NCBI GenBank assembly: GCA_964423615.1
Contig: CAYRFQ010000030.1
Coordinates: forward strand, 1 to 64,000
Length of the DNA: 64,000 nucleotides
Direction: 5' to 3'
Source: CAYRFQ01 sp964423615
GTDB lineage: Bacteria > Planctomycetota > Planctomycetia > Gemmatales > Gemmataceae
Of the stretch, positions 9,501-18,567 are shown one piece after another (positions within the stretch are counted from its first letter, which is position 1; the number at the start of each line of letters is the position of its first letter). The notes beneath the pieces were generated by a model. It had not been told where the DNA came from, made no database searches, and was given only the letters and a program-made list of their open reading frames with translations. The position numbers and the translations under genes were made by a program.

Positions 9501-10271
9501 ATGATCCCACTCATCGACCTCCATTGCCATCTGCTCGCCGGACTCGACGACGGACCTCGAACTCAAGAAGATGCCCTCGAAATGTGTCGCATTATGACTC
9601 AAGAGGGCATCCAAATGTCGGTTGCGTTGTCCCACCAAAATCACCGTTGGCAAGTGACGCCCACGGAAATTCGCGAAGCGACCGAATTGTTGAGAAAAGT
9701 CCTACGCGAAGAGGGCGTTTCTCTTGCTATCTTTCCGAGTTCGGAGGTCATGGTGGCTCCGGACACTCCGGAACAATGGCGTCAGGGTAATTTGCTGAGC
9801 ATCAACGACCAGTCCAAAGTGCTTTTGATTGAAATGCCCAGAGGGGTCTTTGTCGATCTCGAACCTACAGTGGTTCAACTGCAAAAAGATGGAGTGCGGC
9901 CGCTTCTGGCGCATCCGGAACAACAGCCGGAATTCATGGAGGACACGGAGTTACTTGAGAGTTTGATCCGGGCAGGTTGTCTGGTGCAGGTGTCTGCTGG
10001 GAACCTGACCAAATCACTGACGAAGAAAGAGGAGAAAACGTTCAAGGATTGGTTCCGTCGCGGGCTGGTGCATGTCCTGGGTTCGGACGGACATTCCCCT
10101 CGGAAACGTCAGCCACGGATGCAGGACGCTTATCAACAAGTAGTCAACTGGGTAGGTCGCCAGATCGCCGACCAAGTTTTTTACACAAACGGAATGACCG
10201 TTTTGCAAGGGTTACCCTTGAAAGTCCCGCCACCAAAGCCTAAGTCCAAATTGTGGTTTCTCCCCTTTTGA
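9501..10271 (+). CDS. CpsB/YwqE-type PHP tyrosine-protein phosphatase
   Basis: This 256-residue PHP-domain protein should dephosphorylate the tyrosine cluster of the kinase encoded just upstream, a standard pairing in EPS loci. Metal-binding motifs are visible in order: DLHCHLLAGLDDG near the N-terminus, SEVMV at about residue 76, AHPEQ at about 139 and GSDGHSP at about 196. Length and motif order fit the CpsB/Wzb-analogue manganese-dependent phosphatases rather than the low-molecular-weight Wzb type. The gap to the kinase gene is 39 bp, so the two are probably cotranscribed. It ends facing the convergent wza-like gene. Confidence 0.92.
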   Translation: MIPLIDLHCHLLAGLDDGPRTQEDALEMCRIMTQEGIQMSVALSHQNHRWQVTPTEIREATELLRKVLREEGVSLAIFPSSEVMVAPDTPEQWRQGNLLSINDQSKVLLIEMPRGVFVDLEPTVVQLQKDGVRPLLAHPEQQPEFMEDTELLESLIRAGCLVQVSAGNLTKSLTKKEEKTFKDWFRRGLVHVLGSDGHSPRKRQPRMQDAYQQVVNWVGRQIADQVFYTNGMTVLQGLPLKVPPPKPKSKLWFLPF

Positions 10272-10398
10272 GGTGTGGAGAAGCAAGAGTTTGTGATTGG
10301 AAACGTTGGATAGGCTTTTCACCTTTTCGGAGCAGAAAAAAGTTCCGCCTCTCCCACAATTTTTGAATCGCGTCTGGTCGGATTGACCAACGAAAAGA

Positions 10399-10419
10399 GC
10401 ACCTGGGGTTGCCAGGTGC
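10399..10419 (-). terminator. Intrinsic terminator of the wza-like gene
   Basis: A perfect 8-bp stem (GCACCTGG at 10399-10406, CCAGGTGC at 10412-10419) with a 5-nt loop lies between two convergent genes. Read on the minus strand it is followed by TCTTTTCG, a short U-rich tail, so it fits termination of the minus-strand export gene that ends at 10467. It could also act weakly on plus-strand transcripts. Confidence 0.65.
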
Positions 10420-10466
10420 CCGATTTCATAACAAGACGTGGTTCAAGAGTTCCTGCCTACTTCCGA

Positions 10467-11825
10467 CTAGGGTGCGACGCCCGTGACGTCGATTGTCGAA
10501 GTTGGCGTATTGAGGATTTCGCTGAAGAACGGGAAGCGGATGACACCCGTGAAGTACCTTGTCATGGCTTGATCAACAGTCTCTTGGAGGATGAGTACGT
10601 CCCCAGGTTTGATGAGGATGTTCTCTCTTGGATCCCGGGCGGCTCGGTAGAGGTCGACTTTGATCGGGATTTGGCCTCCTCTTTTGGTCTTGCGAAGGAC
10701 TGTCACGAGACTCGGGCTGGGGGATCCAATGCCCAACTGGGCCACGTTCCCGGCGAGATTGTTTTGGGTGATCAAGCCGTTCAAGAATGGTCCTCTGGCC
10801 AAGGCAATGGCGTCGATGACGCGGAGATCCACGTCACGCGGTAGAGGAAATTGATTCGGCGAGAGGAGTCCGCCGGTGTAGAAGACCTCGGTTCGGCGAC
10901 TGGCAATGAACACCACATCTCCGGTCTTGAGGATAACATCTTTGGGCTTGAATGTGACTCGCTCTCCGGGATTGAGACGCAAGGGAATCCGAACGATTTG
11001 GATGTTCTGGCGTCGATTCGGGTCTGAGAAGCCTCGCATTCCACTTCGACACATGCGCATGGCATCGAGGATCTCATTCGGGTCGTCTCCTTCCTTGAGG
11101 TATCCTTTCTGGACGATGACCTCTTCCTTGGCGTCGAGACCGGGCAGGCCCCCTGTCTGAGCCAAGGCGTGCAGGACGTCGTTTTCATAGGCCGCGAGAT
11201 CCACGACGAAACCTTGGCCGCTGCTTGCGTTACCCAGAACGCCCGTCGGACTGACGCTCAGAGAACCAGAGTCTTCGCGGATGACAATGATCCGCTCGGT
11301 CCTTGGTTTCAGGAGGTCGACATTGACGTTGATGTTCTCTTTTTTGAGTATGCCTGCGTCGATGTAGGCCTTCGTGACTTCCTGCTCGATTTGCGTCAGA
11401 GTTTTACCATCGACATCGAGTGGGTCAATTTTCGGTAATTTCAAGGTTCCATCGGAACGGACGGGGTAAGGGTAACCCAGTGCAGGCTTGCGCAGACCAG
11501 ATGCTTCGACGGTGACAGGGGGAAGTTGATTTGGGTCTCCGGTGACCCCTAGAACGTAAACAGCCAAGGTGTCTCCGGGAGCGACTTCGTACGGATCTGC
11601 TGGGGGTTGGCCGAGAAAGTACTCGGGTAGTCGCATCGTTTGCTCACGAGGGATTCCCAAGTATTCCGGTGGAACTTTTCGGACGGGAATGCCATCGGCC
11701 ACCGGGTTGGTTATGGCGGCACAACCACAAAGAGAAACGAGGAACGCGAAGATGAGTGCTGGGAACAGGTATCTCACTATTCTCGTTCCCACGATCCGCT
11801 GGGATACTCGATTGACTGGATTCAT
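10467..11825 (-). CDS. Wza-type outer-membrane polysaccharide export lipoprotein
   Basis: The 452-residue product has a basic N-terminus, a hydrophobic signal at about residues 20-33 and an LCGC lipobox, so it is probably lipidated at Cys34 or nearby. The poly-export domain begins at about residue 78 (YEVAPGDTLAVYVLG), and SLBB-like segments follow (for example GDVVFIASRRTEVFYTGG near residue 300). The family forms the translocon that carries EPS across the outer membrane. It partners with the Wzc-type kinase encoded nearby, yet it is transcribed in the opposite direction, so its expression may be set separately. A stem-loop terminator lies just past its stop codon. Confidence 0.93.
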   Translation of the reverse strand: MNPVNRVSQRIVGTRIVRYLFPALIFAFLVSLCGCAAITNPVADGIPVRKVPPEYLGIPREQTMRLPEYFLGQPPADPYEVAPGDTLAVYVLGVTGDPNQLPPVTVEASGLRKPALGYPYPVRSDGTLKLPKIDPLDVDGKTLTQIEQEVTKAYIDAGILKKENINVNVDLLKPRTERIIVIREDSGSLSVSPTGVLGNASSGQGFVVDLAAYENDVLHALAQTGGLPGLDAKEEVIVQKGYLKEGDDPNEILDAMRMCRSGMRGFSDPNRRQNIQIVRIPLRLNPGERVTFKPKDVILKTGDVVFIASRRTEVFYTGGLLSPNQFPLPRDVDLRVIDAIALARGPFLNGLITQNNLAGNVAQLGIGSPSPSLVTVLRKTKRGGQIPIKVDLYRAARDPRENILIKPGDVLILQETVDQAMTRYFTGVIRFPFFSEILNTPTSTIDVTGVAP

Positions 11826-12004
11826 GGGTTCCTCGCCAACGATCAGGGCTGGTGAAATGTTGGTTTTCTCTGGTTCCTCAGCGCCGGATGTGTGTCAGGG
11901 CGTTGTTGAGGAATCGACTTTGGCTTTTTTTCGATGGAGTTGTAGGCCCCATCGAGTCAATCTTTGTCTTTGGACAACGGACTGGAATCTTCGGACATTG
12001 CAAT

Positions 12005-12628
12005 CTAGCGGTGGTCAAGTTCAGGAAAGGTCACAGGTGGTTCGAGTGAACTCGGTGCTCCCTCGGGTAAGGGAAGTCTCTCCGGCATGACCGGACCTGG
12101 AAAAGTTGGTCTGATGTCTGGTTGGTCAGGAATTCGGTCCAAGGGTTGGTTGTCACCAAGAGTTTGCTCAGACGGGGTTGCCAGGGTCGATTCTTCTGAG
12201 TAGGGAGGTAGGGCAATGGGATCGACGACCCAGTTTCGGATGCCACTTCGCATGGCTTCTTGCGAACCGTGACGGAATCCGGCGTACCAGTCTTGGATGG
12301 CTTGGGGTCCGGTTGGGGTGTCGTAGTGGGTGCTTCGGTAGACCCAAGGTGGGACGGCTGGAGGTTCGCCGTTACCCCCGTAAAGTAGGTAGTCCACGAA
12401 ACCGGCCACGAATCCTTTTTCGTAATTCTTGGACAAGATTTGGGGGCTTTGGGATTCGACTTTCCGCCACACCTTGCGGGCGATGACCTTGAATTGGGCT
12501 TTTTGTTTTTTTTCGTTGTAGGGTTCAACAACGGCGATGAAGAAGTTCCTCGTGGCGAATCCGTACCAGGAACAACCAGTCGAGAGGATGCATAGAAGTA
12601 AGCAGAAGAACAGGCTGTTCTTTCGCAT
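12005..12628 (-). CDS. Planctomycete-type lipoprotein of unknown function
   Basis: Starting at the ATG at 12628 gives a 207-residue protein with a textbook lipoprotein signal (MRKNSLFFCLLLCILSTGC). An upstream in-frame ATG at 12691 would bury that signal, so I prefer the shorter form. The mature part contains a conserved-looking core (GFVAGFVDYLLYGGNGEPP, then WYAGFRHG) and a Pro-rich C-terminus. From memory, proteins with this core are frequent in planctomycetes and uncharacterised. No catalytic motif is visible. It lies upstream of, and in the same direction as, the wza-like gene (179 bp apart), so a role in the export apparatus or cell envelope is plausible but unproven. Confidence 0.75.
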   Translation of the reverse strand: MRKNSLFFCLLLCILSTGCSWYGFATRNFFIAVVEPYNEKKQKAQFKVIARKVWRKVESQSPQILSKNYEKGFVAGFVDYLLYGGNGEPPAVPPWVYRSTHYDTPTGPQAIQDWYAGFRHGSQEAMRSGIRNWVVDPIALPPYSEESTLATPSEQTLGDNQPLDRIPDQPDIRPTFPGPVMPERLPLPEGAPSSLEPPVTFPELDHR

Positions 12629-12829
12629 GATTTGAACCCCAGGCCAACATGCCGCAGAAGGCGGTAATCTGAAATGGTCCCCGATATTCATATCGGTTTC
12701 CTGTTCTGGGTGACTTTAACGATATTGCGGGTAGGTGGTCTGAAGTTGGTGAACGAAGGTGTGCACCGCGTTAAAGTTGCGAGTCGGGGTTCCGATTCTT
12801 TTTTGGACGATTTAGGAGGGTTTAATAAA

Positions 12830-14107
12830 TTGCACGTAGTTGGTCCTTCTCAATCCCTCCGTGTGGTCCACCTGGGAAAATTCTACCCGCCGGCGACTGG
12901 GGGTATCGAAACCCACCTGGAGACTTTGGCCCAAGCTCAGGCAGGTTTGGGGGCTGATGTTTCGGTGGTTTGTGTCAATCACAAGAATTCTCGTGGCGAA
13001 GACATCACGTTTCGGCTGCTGGGTTCAACGCCGACGTCGCACGACCGAGACGGAGTTGTCAAGATTTGCCGGGTCGGTCGCCAAGCTTCGTTGGCTCGGT
13101 TTGACGTGTGTGCAAAGTTGTTGCCGGAACTGTGGAAGATTTTGAAAGGCAAACCTGACGTCATCCATTTACACGTCCCGAACCCGACGATGTTGTTGGC
13201 GCTGGCGGCCATCGCTCCACGTTGCCCGGTCGTGATCACTCACCACAGCGACGTTGTTCGCCAGAAGGTCCTTAGTCGGCTGATTCGTCCTTTCGAGCAC
13301 ATCGTTTTTCGGAAAGCGGCAGCTGTTCTTGCTTCTTCGCCGCTTTACCCGACGGGGTCGGAGCTATTGCAGGCTTACGAACGCAAAGTTCACATCTTGC
13401 CGTTCGGAATCGACCTCAGTTCGTTCCTCAATCCGAACGAACAAGTTCGATCGCACGCGAGACGGTTTGTGGAAACGCATGGTGAGCCAATTTGGCTGGC
13501 AGTCGGTCGTTTGGTTTATTACAAGGGACTCGAGAATGGGATCAAGGCCCTGCCCCACGTTCCTGGCAAATTACTGGTCGTTGGCGAGGGCCCGCTGAAA
13601 GAGTCGTTGCAAGAATTGGCGTCGGAAGAGGGCGTTGCTGATCGTGTCATTTGGATGGGCCGGATCAGCCAAGACGAACTGTTGGGGGCTTACCAGGCGG
13701 CAACGGCGTTGTGGTTTCCGAGTAATGCTCGAAGTGAAGCCTTTGGGTTTGTCCAGATCGAAGCCATGGCGAGCGGATGCCCGGTCATCAACACGAACAT
13801 CGCAGGCAGCGGAGTGCCTTGGGTCAGCCGACACGAAGAAAGCGGGCTCACAGTTCCGATCAACGATCCGATGGCTTTCGCAGGAGCTGCGAATCGTTTG
13901 CTTAACGAGGCGGGGCTACGAGAGCGTCTGGCGAGTCAAGCCCGCGAACGAGCCTGTCGGGAATTCGATCACCAGATGATGGGGCAACGGAGCCTCGACC
14001 TCTATCGGGACATCGCCGAGAGGAAACAATCTGGTGTTGGGACGAAGAAGCGAGGTGGGCTTTCGCAAACGGGAACGGTCTCGCAGAACGAATCGGTGGG
14101 TGTCTGA
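12830..14107 (+). CDS. GT4-family glycosyltransferase
   Basis: This two-domain GT-B enzyme adds a sugar to the growing lipid-linked repeat unit at the cytoplasmic membrane face. The N-terminal acceptor domain begins LGKFYPPATGGIETH. The C-terminal donor domain has GRLVYYKGLENG, VVGEGP and the E-x7-E region SEAFGFVQIEAMASGCPV. The frame is open from 12674, but residues encoded before 12830 do not resemble the family. A strong ribosome site (AGGAGGG, 12814-12820) sits 9 nt before a TTG at 12830, giving 425 residues, so I place the start there. It is divergent from the lipoprotein gene and is the first gene of the long plus-strand block. Confidence 0.88.
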   Translation: MHVVGPSQSLRVVHLGKFYPPATGGIETHLETLAQAQAGLGADVSVVCVNHKNSRGEDITFRLLGSTPTSHDRDGVVKICRVGRQASLARFDVCAKLLPELWKILKGKPDVIHLHVPNPTMLLALAAIAPRCPVVITHHSDVVRQKVLSRLIRPFEHIVFRKAAAVLASSPLYPTGSELLQAYERKVHILPFGIDLSSFLNPNEQVRSHARRFVETHGEPIWLAVGRLVYYKGLENGIKALPHVPGKLLVVGEGPLKESLQELASEEGVADRVIWMGRISQDELLGAYQAATALWFPSNARSEAFGFVQIEAMASGCPVINTNIAGSGVPWVSRHEESGLTVPINDPMAFAGAANRLLNEAGLRERLASQARERACREFDHQMMGQRSLDLYRDIAERKQSGVGTKKRGGLSQTGTVSQNESVGV

Positions 14108-14159
14108 AATGCCAGCCCCTGAAAACGATTGGGATAATTAGAGTAAGGTTTTAAGATCG

Positions 14160-15245
14160 GTGACAAGGATCGCGTTTGTGGTCAATGGTAGTCATTCCAG
14201 CCCGATGGGCTATCGAGCGCGAGGCTTTGCCGAGCGACTTGGCGAAGAATACGAGACAGCGATTTTTTATCGTGCGAGCAATAAGCTTCGTGCAGTCGCG
14301 GAGTTCTTGGTCGGGCTGACTCGCTTCGGTCCCACGATCTGTTATGTATTGGACATGTCGTTTTCGGGGGTTTTGGCCGGAATCAGCTACAAGACCGTCT
14401 CGGGGTGTCAGTTGGTCATTGACACGGGCGATGCCATTGTCGAACTTGGAAGGTCGATGGGACGTGGTCGTTTGGGGATGTACGCGACGAGTTGTATTGA
14501 GACAGCCGGTTTGCGGTTTGCGGATCGAATTGTGGTTCGTGGATCTTTCCACCGTGAGTTGTTGGCCAAGAAGTCGGTCCGGGCCGACGTGATACAAGAT
14601 GCCTTTGAGTCGGACAAAGTCAAGCCACTCGATGCGTCGGACCTGCGAGCAAAATACCAACTGCAGGATAAGTTGACTGTGGGGTTGCTCGGTTCAATGG
14701 TTTGGAGCGAGCGTTTGCAAATGTGCTATGGTTGGGACTTGATCGAAACCCTCCGGTTGCTGAAAGATCGCCCTGTTGTCGGAGTTTTTATTGGAGACGG
14801 GACCGGATTGCCGGTCCTCCAAGCTCGAGCGAAAGAATATGGGATTGAAGAGAAGGCGTTGTTTCTGGGCCGTGTGCCCTACGAAGAATTGACCAAATAT
14901 CTGTGTTTGATGGACGTTTGTTTGTCGACACAGACGAATGATGCGGTTGGTTGGGTTCGCACGACTGGCAAGTTACCACTCTTCCTGGCGACAGGCAGGT
15001 ATGTTCTGGCCAGCAAAGTTGGTGAGGCCGCGTATGTCCTCGACCAAGAGATGCTTGTCGAATACGAAGGACAGCGTGATGAAGACTATCCGAGGAAGTT
15101 GGCCGAGCGAATTGAGAACCTCCTGCAACATCCAGAGCAACTCGTATGTCAAGATCGGTTGGTCGAGTTGGCTCACCGTCAGTTTTCGTACACGGCGCAG
15201 ACTGAGAAGCTGCGTCGGGTTCTACAAGACATGATCGCCCCCTGA
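14160..15245 (+). CDS. GT-B fold glycosyltransferase
   Basis: This 361-residue protein begins with a GTG and has an N-terminal Rossmann-like segment (RIAFVVNGSHSSPMGYR). A GT1/GT4-type C-terminal domain contains VGLLGSMVW, VFIGDGTG and FLGRVPYEELTKYL. The usual E-x7-E is not obvious, so sequence similarity to mainstream GT4 enzymes is modest. It is 52 bp after the preceding glycosyltransferase gene and in the same direction, so they are probably one transcript. Donor and acceptor cannot be predicted. Confidence 0.75.
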   Translation: MTRIAFVVNGSHSSPMGYRARGFAERLGEEYETAIFYRASNKLRAVAEFLVGLTRFGPTICYVLDMSFSGVLAGISYKTVSGCQLVIDTGDAIVELGRSMGRGRLGMYATSCIETAGLRFADRIVVRGSFHRELLAKKSVRADVIQDAFESDKVKPLDASDLRAKYQLQDKLTVGLLGSMVWSERLQMCYGWDLIETLRLLKDRPVVGVFIGDGTGLPVLQARAKEYGIEEKALFLGRVPYEELTKYLCLMDVCLSTQTNDAVGWVRTTGKLPLFLATGRYVLASKVGEAAYVLDQEMLVEYEGQRDEDYPRKLAERIENLLQHPEQLVCQDRLVELAHRQFSYTAQTEKLRRVLQDMIAP

Positions 15246-15381
15246 CCGAACGGACAATCAGTCTTTCCAGGGGAGAAACGGCTCGACTTCAACGCCATTT
15301 GTTACCTTGAAAGCGTTCCCGTGTTCACCTCGTATCCGTTCCAATCCTTGAGAATCAAGACCTGCGTGTGAGGAGTCGTCG

Positions 15382-16242
15382 ATGTTGGCCAAACTTGTTT
15401 CCTTACTTCCTGCCAGCTGGATTCGGAGCATCGGCATTTTGCAGTTCCGAGTTCCGGTTCTGGGTCCGATTATTGGTTATGTGGGTCGAAATGTGTTGGC
15501 TACTCAGGGAACCATCCGTCACGGAATCGGAGCCGGGTTGAAGTTCGATGCGAGCGGTGGTGTTCCTGGTTTCCTGTTCGGCACATCGGAACCTCATGAG
15601 CAAGCTGCGTTGGCTCAATACTTGAAGCCAGGAGATGTGTTTTATGATATCGGAGCTAACGTCGGTTTCTTCGCGACTCGGGCGGCCCATCTTGTAGGGC
15701 CAGAGGGGAAAGTCTACGCGTTCGAACCCTTCCCGCAATCGGCAGAGAAGGTAAGAAAGAACGCAGCCCTGAATGATTTCAAACACGTCGAAGTCATCGA
15801 AGCTGCGGTTTCGTCCGAACCGGGAGAGGCCACTTTGAAGATTGGTGCGATCTCCGGGCAGAACAGTCTCCGGTATGATAACCAACACGGGGCCGTAAAA
15901 GTTGCCGTTGTCTCGATCGACGATATGCGGGAGAAGCGGTCGGCTCCCGGACCGAAGTTAGTCATGATCGATGCCGAGGGGGCGGAAGTCGAAGTCCTCA
16001 AGGGGATGGCGAACACAATCAAGGAATGCCGTCCCGTGATCATGGTCGAGGTGCACTGGCTCGGAGATGAGTTTTTGGACTATTGTCGGGAAAACATCGA
16101 GTCAATTGGCTATACGATCCGACCACTCGTTGGAGAGAAGTTGCCCGAGGGACCGGTTCGCTATCATGCCGTTTTGGAACCGAATGTCAATGGTCAACAG
16201 GACGATTCTGACGCTGATGCTGCGATGGAAGATGGGGAGTGA
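15382..16242 (+). CDS. FkbM-family methyltransferase (1 of 4)
   Basis: This 286-residue S-adenosylmethionine-dependent methyltransferase probably O-methylates a sugar of the EPS. Motif I is DIGANVGFFATR at about residues 90-101, followed by AFEPFP and the FkbM hallmark MIDAEGAEVEVLKG at about 195-208. The first about 85 residues are an N-terminal extension before the Rossmann fold. It opens a run of closely spaced genes: its last four bases are the GTGA that begins the next frame, suggesting translational coupling to the GDPD-like gene. Confidence 0.88.
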   Translation: MLAKLVSLLPASWIRSIGILQFRVPVLGPIIGYVGRNVLATQGTIRHGIGAGLKFDASGGVPGFLFGTSEPHEQAALAQYLKPGDVFYDIGANVGFFATRAAHLVGPEGKVYAFEPFPQSAEKVRKNAALNDFKHVEVIEAAVSSEPGEATLKIGAISGQNSLRYDNQHGAVKVAVVSIDDMREKRSAPGPKLVMIDAEGAEVEVLKGMANTIKECRPVIMVEVHWLGDEFLDYCRENIESIGYTIRPLVGEKLPEGPVRYHAVLEPNVNGQQDDSDADAAMEDGE

Positions 16243-16874
16243 AAATGGAAATCTTGTCTCATCGCGGTTATTGGCTTGAGGCCCAAGAGAAAAATACGGC
16301 CGGTGCCTTTGCCCGTTCCTTCCACAAAGGTTTCGGTACGGAGACGGACATCCGCGATTTGACTGAGCAGTTGATGATTGCCCACGATTCTCCAACGGTG
16401 GATTCGTTGCCTGCCGAGATTTTCCTCGACATTCATCGCTGTCTCGCTCCGGATGTTCCCTTGGCATTGAACATAAAAGCCGACGGGTTGCAGCAACGTT
16501 TGAAGGAACTGGTGGAATCCTTCGGAGTGAAGAACTACTTCGTTTTCGACATGTCGATTCCCGATACGTTGGGGTACCTCCGGCAAGGTTTTCCGGTGTT
16601 TACCAGACAAAGCGAATATGAAATGGAACCGCCGGTTTACGAGCAAGCGGTCGGCGTCTGGATGGACTGTTTTTTAGACGATTGGTATTCGGAAGAAGAC
16701 ATTGCGAAGCACCTCGATGCAGGGAAAAAGGTCTGCCTTGTGTCGCCGGAGCTTCACAGGCGTGACCATCGCCCGTTGTGGGATCGCTTAGCTGGCATGA
16801 GCGTAGTTCGCCAACCCGAATTGATGATTTGCACAGACCTGCCCGAGGACGCGCGGAGATACTTCGATGGCTGA
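16239..16874 (+). CDS. Short GDPD-like phosphodiesterase
   Basis: The 211-residue product shows core glycerophosphodiester phosphodiesterase residues: HRG near the N-terminus, ENTAGAF, the ETD metal-ligand pair at about 33-35 and AHD at about 49-51. It is shorter than typical GDPD enzymes (about 240-300 residues) and has no signal peptide, so it should act in the cytoplasm. It overlaps the methyltransferase gene before it and the HAD gene after it. In this context it may act on a phosphodiester-linked sugar or polyol precursor rather than on phospholipid breakdown products; that is inference. Either the GTG at 16239 or the ATG at 16245 could start it. Confidence 0.75.
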   Translation: MKMEILSHRGYWLEAQEKNTAGAFARSFHKGFGTETDIRDLTEQLMIAHDSPTVDSLPAEIFLDIHRCLAPDVPLALNIKADGLQQRLKELVESFGVKNYFVFDMSIPDTLGYLRQGFPVFTRQSEYEMEPPVYEQAVGVWMDCFLDDWYSEEDIAKHLDAGKKVCLVSPELHRRDHRPLWDRLAGMSVVRQPELMICTDLPEDARRYFDG

Positions 16875-17499
16875 GATCAAAGCGGTTATCTTCGACATGG
16901 ACGGAGTGCTCATCGATGCCAAAGATTGGCACTACGAAGCCCTCAACCGATCCCTGAGTCTGTTTGGCTATTCCATCAACCGGATCGATCATCTCACGAC
17001 GTTCGACGGACTGCCGACGCGGCGGAAGTTAGAGATGTTGACGATCGAGCGTGGATTACCGCGTGGGCTGCACCGCTTCATCAACGAGATGAAACAGCTT
17101 TACACGCTGGAAATGATTCATAGAAACTGTAAGCCGCTGTTTGCCCACGAATACGCCCTGAGTAAGCTCAAGGGGATGGGCTACAAACTTGCAGTGGCGT
17201 CCAACTCGGTGCGGGCGACGGTTGAGTTGATGATGGAAAAAAGCAATCTGCGTTCTTACTTCGATTTGCTTCTGAGCAATCAAGACGTTACCCGCCCCAA
17301 GCCGGACCCGGAGATGTATCAAACGGCGATGCAACGGCTCGGAACATCTCCGAGCGAAAGCCTGGTGATCGAGGACAATCCGAACGGAATCCAAGCGGCC
17401 CGCGATTCGGGGGCTCACGTCATGGTGGTCCAAAATGTCCATCAGGTGACTTTGAAGAACATCCAGGAAAACATCAACCGAGCAGAGAGGCCGTCATGA
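16867..17499 (+). CDS. HAD-superfamily phosphatase (beta-phosphoglucomutase-like)
   Basis: This is a 210-residue HAD hydrolase with nucleophile motif FDMDGVL (Asp10, Asp12), motif II VASNS at about 116-120, a motif III Lys in TRPKPDPEMY and motif IV VIEDNPNGI. A helical cap sits between motifs I and II, as in beta-phosphoglucomutase-like phosphatases. It overlaps its neighbours by 8 bp upstream and 4 bp downstream (ATGA), so it belongs to a tightly coupled cassette with the GDPD-like gene and two nucleotidyltransferases. It probably dephosphorylates, or moves a phosphate on, an intermediate of a nucleotide-activated EPS building block. Confidence 0.88.
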   Translation: MAEIKAVIFDMDGVLIDAKDWHYEALNRSLSLFGYSINRIDHLTTFDGLPTRRKLEMLTIERGLPRGLHRFINEMKQLYTLEMIHRNCKPLFAHEYALSKLKGMGYKLAVASNSVRATVELMMEKSNLRSYFDLLLSNQDVTRPKPDPEMYQTAMQRLGTSPSESLVIEDNPNGIQAARDSGAHVMVVQNVHQVTLKNIQENINRAERPS

Positions 17500-18236
17500 T
17501 TGTAGTTATCCCGATGGCTGGCGGGGATGCCCCCTTCAAGGACCGCGGGTACCCGTACTGCAAGAGCCTGATCGAGATTCAAGGCAAACCGTTGGTCGAG
17601 CATGTTTGGGAAAACATCCAATCCTTGCCGGCCGAGAGGTTCGTGTTTCTCATTCGCAAAGAAGACGCAGAACAATATCACCTGGCGGAAGTGATTAAGC
17701 TGCTTGACGAGCGTGTCACGGTTGTGCAAACTCACGGTAATACGGCGGGAGCGGCGTGTTCGGTGCTTTTGGCGATTGACGAGATTGATCCGGAACGCGA
17801 ACTGGTGGTCATGAACGGAGATCAACTCATCCGGGTTGCGTTTCCAGATGTTGTGCAGAGCTTCCGGGACCGGGACCTTGATGGAGGTGCCGTCGTCTTC
17901 CATTCGATCCATCCTCGGTGGTCATTTATCCTTCTCGATGAGAATGGCCTGGCGGTCGAAGCGGCCGAGAAACGCCCCATCAGTAAGATGGCTACGGCGG
18001 GCTTCTATTATTTCCGGCGTGGTGGTGATTTTCTGCAAGCCGTGGAAACGATGATCAAGAAAGACGCCAACGTCAACGGGCAATTTTACGTCTGCCCCGC
18101 ATTCAACGAAATGATCTTACGCCATGCTCGTGTTGGGGTCTATCCGATCGAGCGAGAGGACTACCTTTCGTTGGCAACTCCTCAGAACGTCAAGGAATAC
18201 GAGCAGCGGCTGAATGCCGAAAAAGGATATCGATGA
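17496..18236 (+). CDS. BcbE-like sugar nucleotidyltransferase with an altered nucleotide loop
   Basis: This 246-residue protein has the GT-A-like fold of sugar-phosphate nucleotidyltransferases and is clearly paralogous to the gene two positions on: MPMAG versus IPMAG at the start, NGDQ versus NCDQ mid-chain, and matching FYVCPAFNEM and FYVAPAYNEL. Its nucleotide-binding loop reads GGDAPFKDRGYPYCKSL instead of the usual GxGxR...PKPL pattern, so the Arg and the Pro-Lys pair are altered. It may use an unusual substrate or be a partner subunit. It starts inside the stop of the HAD gene (ATGA) and ends inside the start of the cupin gene (ATGA). Confidence 0.82.
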   Translation: MIVVIPMAGGDAPFKDRGYPYCKSLIEIQGKPLVEHVWENIQSLPAERFVFLIRKEDAEQYHLAEVIKLLDERVTVVQTHGNTAGAACSVLLAIDEIDPERELVVMNGDQLIRVAFPDVVQSFRDRDLDGGAVVFHSIHPRWSFILLDENGLAVEAAEKRPISKMATAGFYYFRRGGDFLQAVETMIKKDANVNGQFYVCPAFNEMILRHARVGVYPIEREDYLSLATPQNVKEYEQRLNAEKGYR

Positions 18237-18556
18237 TGATGAAATACCGTCTGGAAGACATGGTCAAAGGATGGTTCGTCGGCAACTTCGAACCGACCTC
18301 GCACAAGACGAGTGAGGCTGAGGTCGGTATAAAGAAGTACCGGGCCGGTGATCGAGAGGATTGGCATTATCACAAGGTGGCCACGGAGATCACCGTGGTT
18401 CTCGATGGTGAAGTGGAGATGAATGGGGTCCGTCATACGGCGGGAGATATTATTCGTCTCGAACCGGGTGAAGGGACCGATTTTCTGGCCGTGTCGGACA
18501 CCACGACGGTAGTCGTTAAGATGCCCAGCGTAATCGGTGACAAGTATACGGAGTGA
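18233..18556 (+). CDS. Small cupin-domain protein
   Basis: This 107-residue single-domain cupin has a metal-binding first motif (DWHYHKVATEITVVLDGE, His-x-His plus Glu) and a second motif around HTAGDIIRLEPGE. Small cupins of this kind in polysaccharide clusters are usually epimerases, isomerases or sugar-binding sensors; which one applies cannot be told. It overlaps the previous gene by ATGA, and its stop overlaps an in-frame GTG of the next gene, so it is part of the coupled cassette. Confidence 0.82.
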   Translation: MMMKYRLEDMVKGWFVGNFEPTSHKTSEAEVGIKKYRAGDREDWHYHKVATEITVVLDGEVEMNGVRHTAGDIIRLEPGEGTDFLAVSDTTTVVVKMPSVIGDKYTE

Positions 18557-18567
18557 GGGATATTGCC

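Noticed and set aside
12674..12829. Longer N-terminus for the first GT4 glycosyltransferase
   Set aside because: The upstream 52 codons show no family similarity, and a strong ribosome site directly precedes the TTG at 12830.
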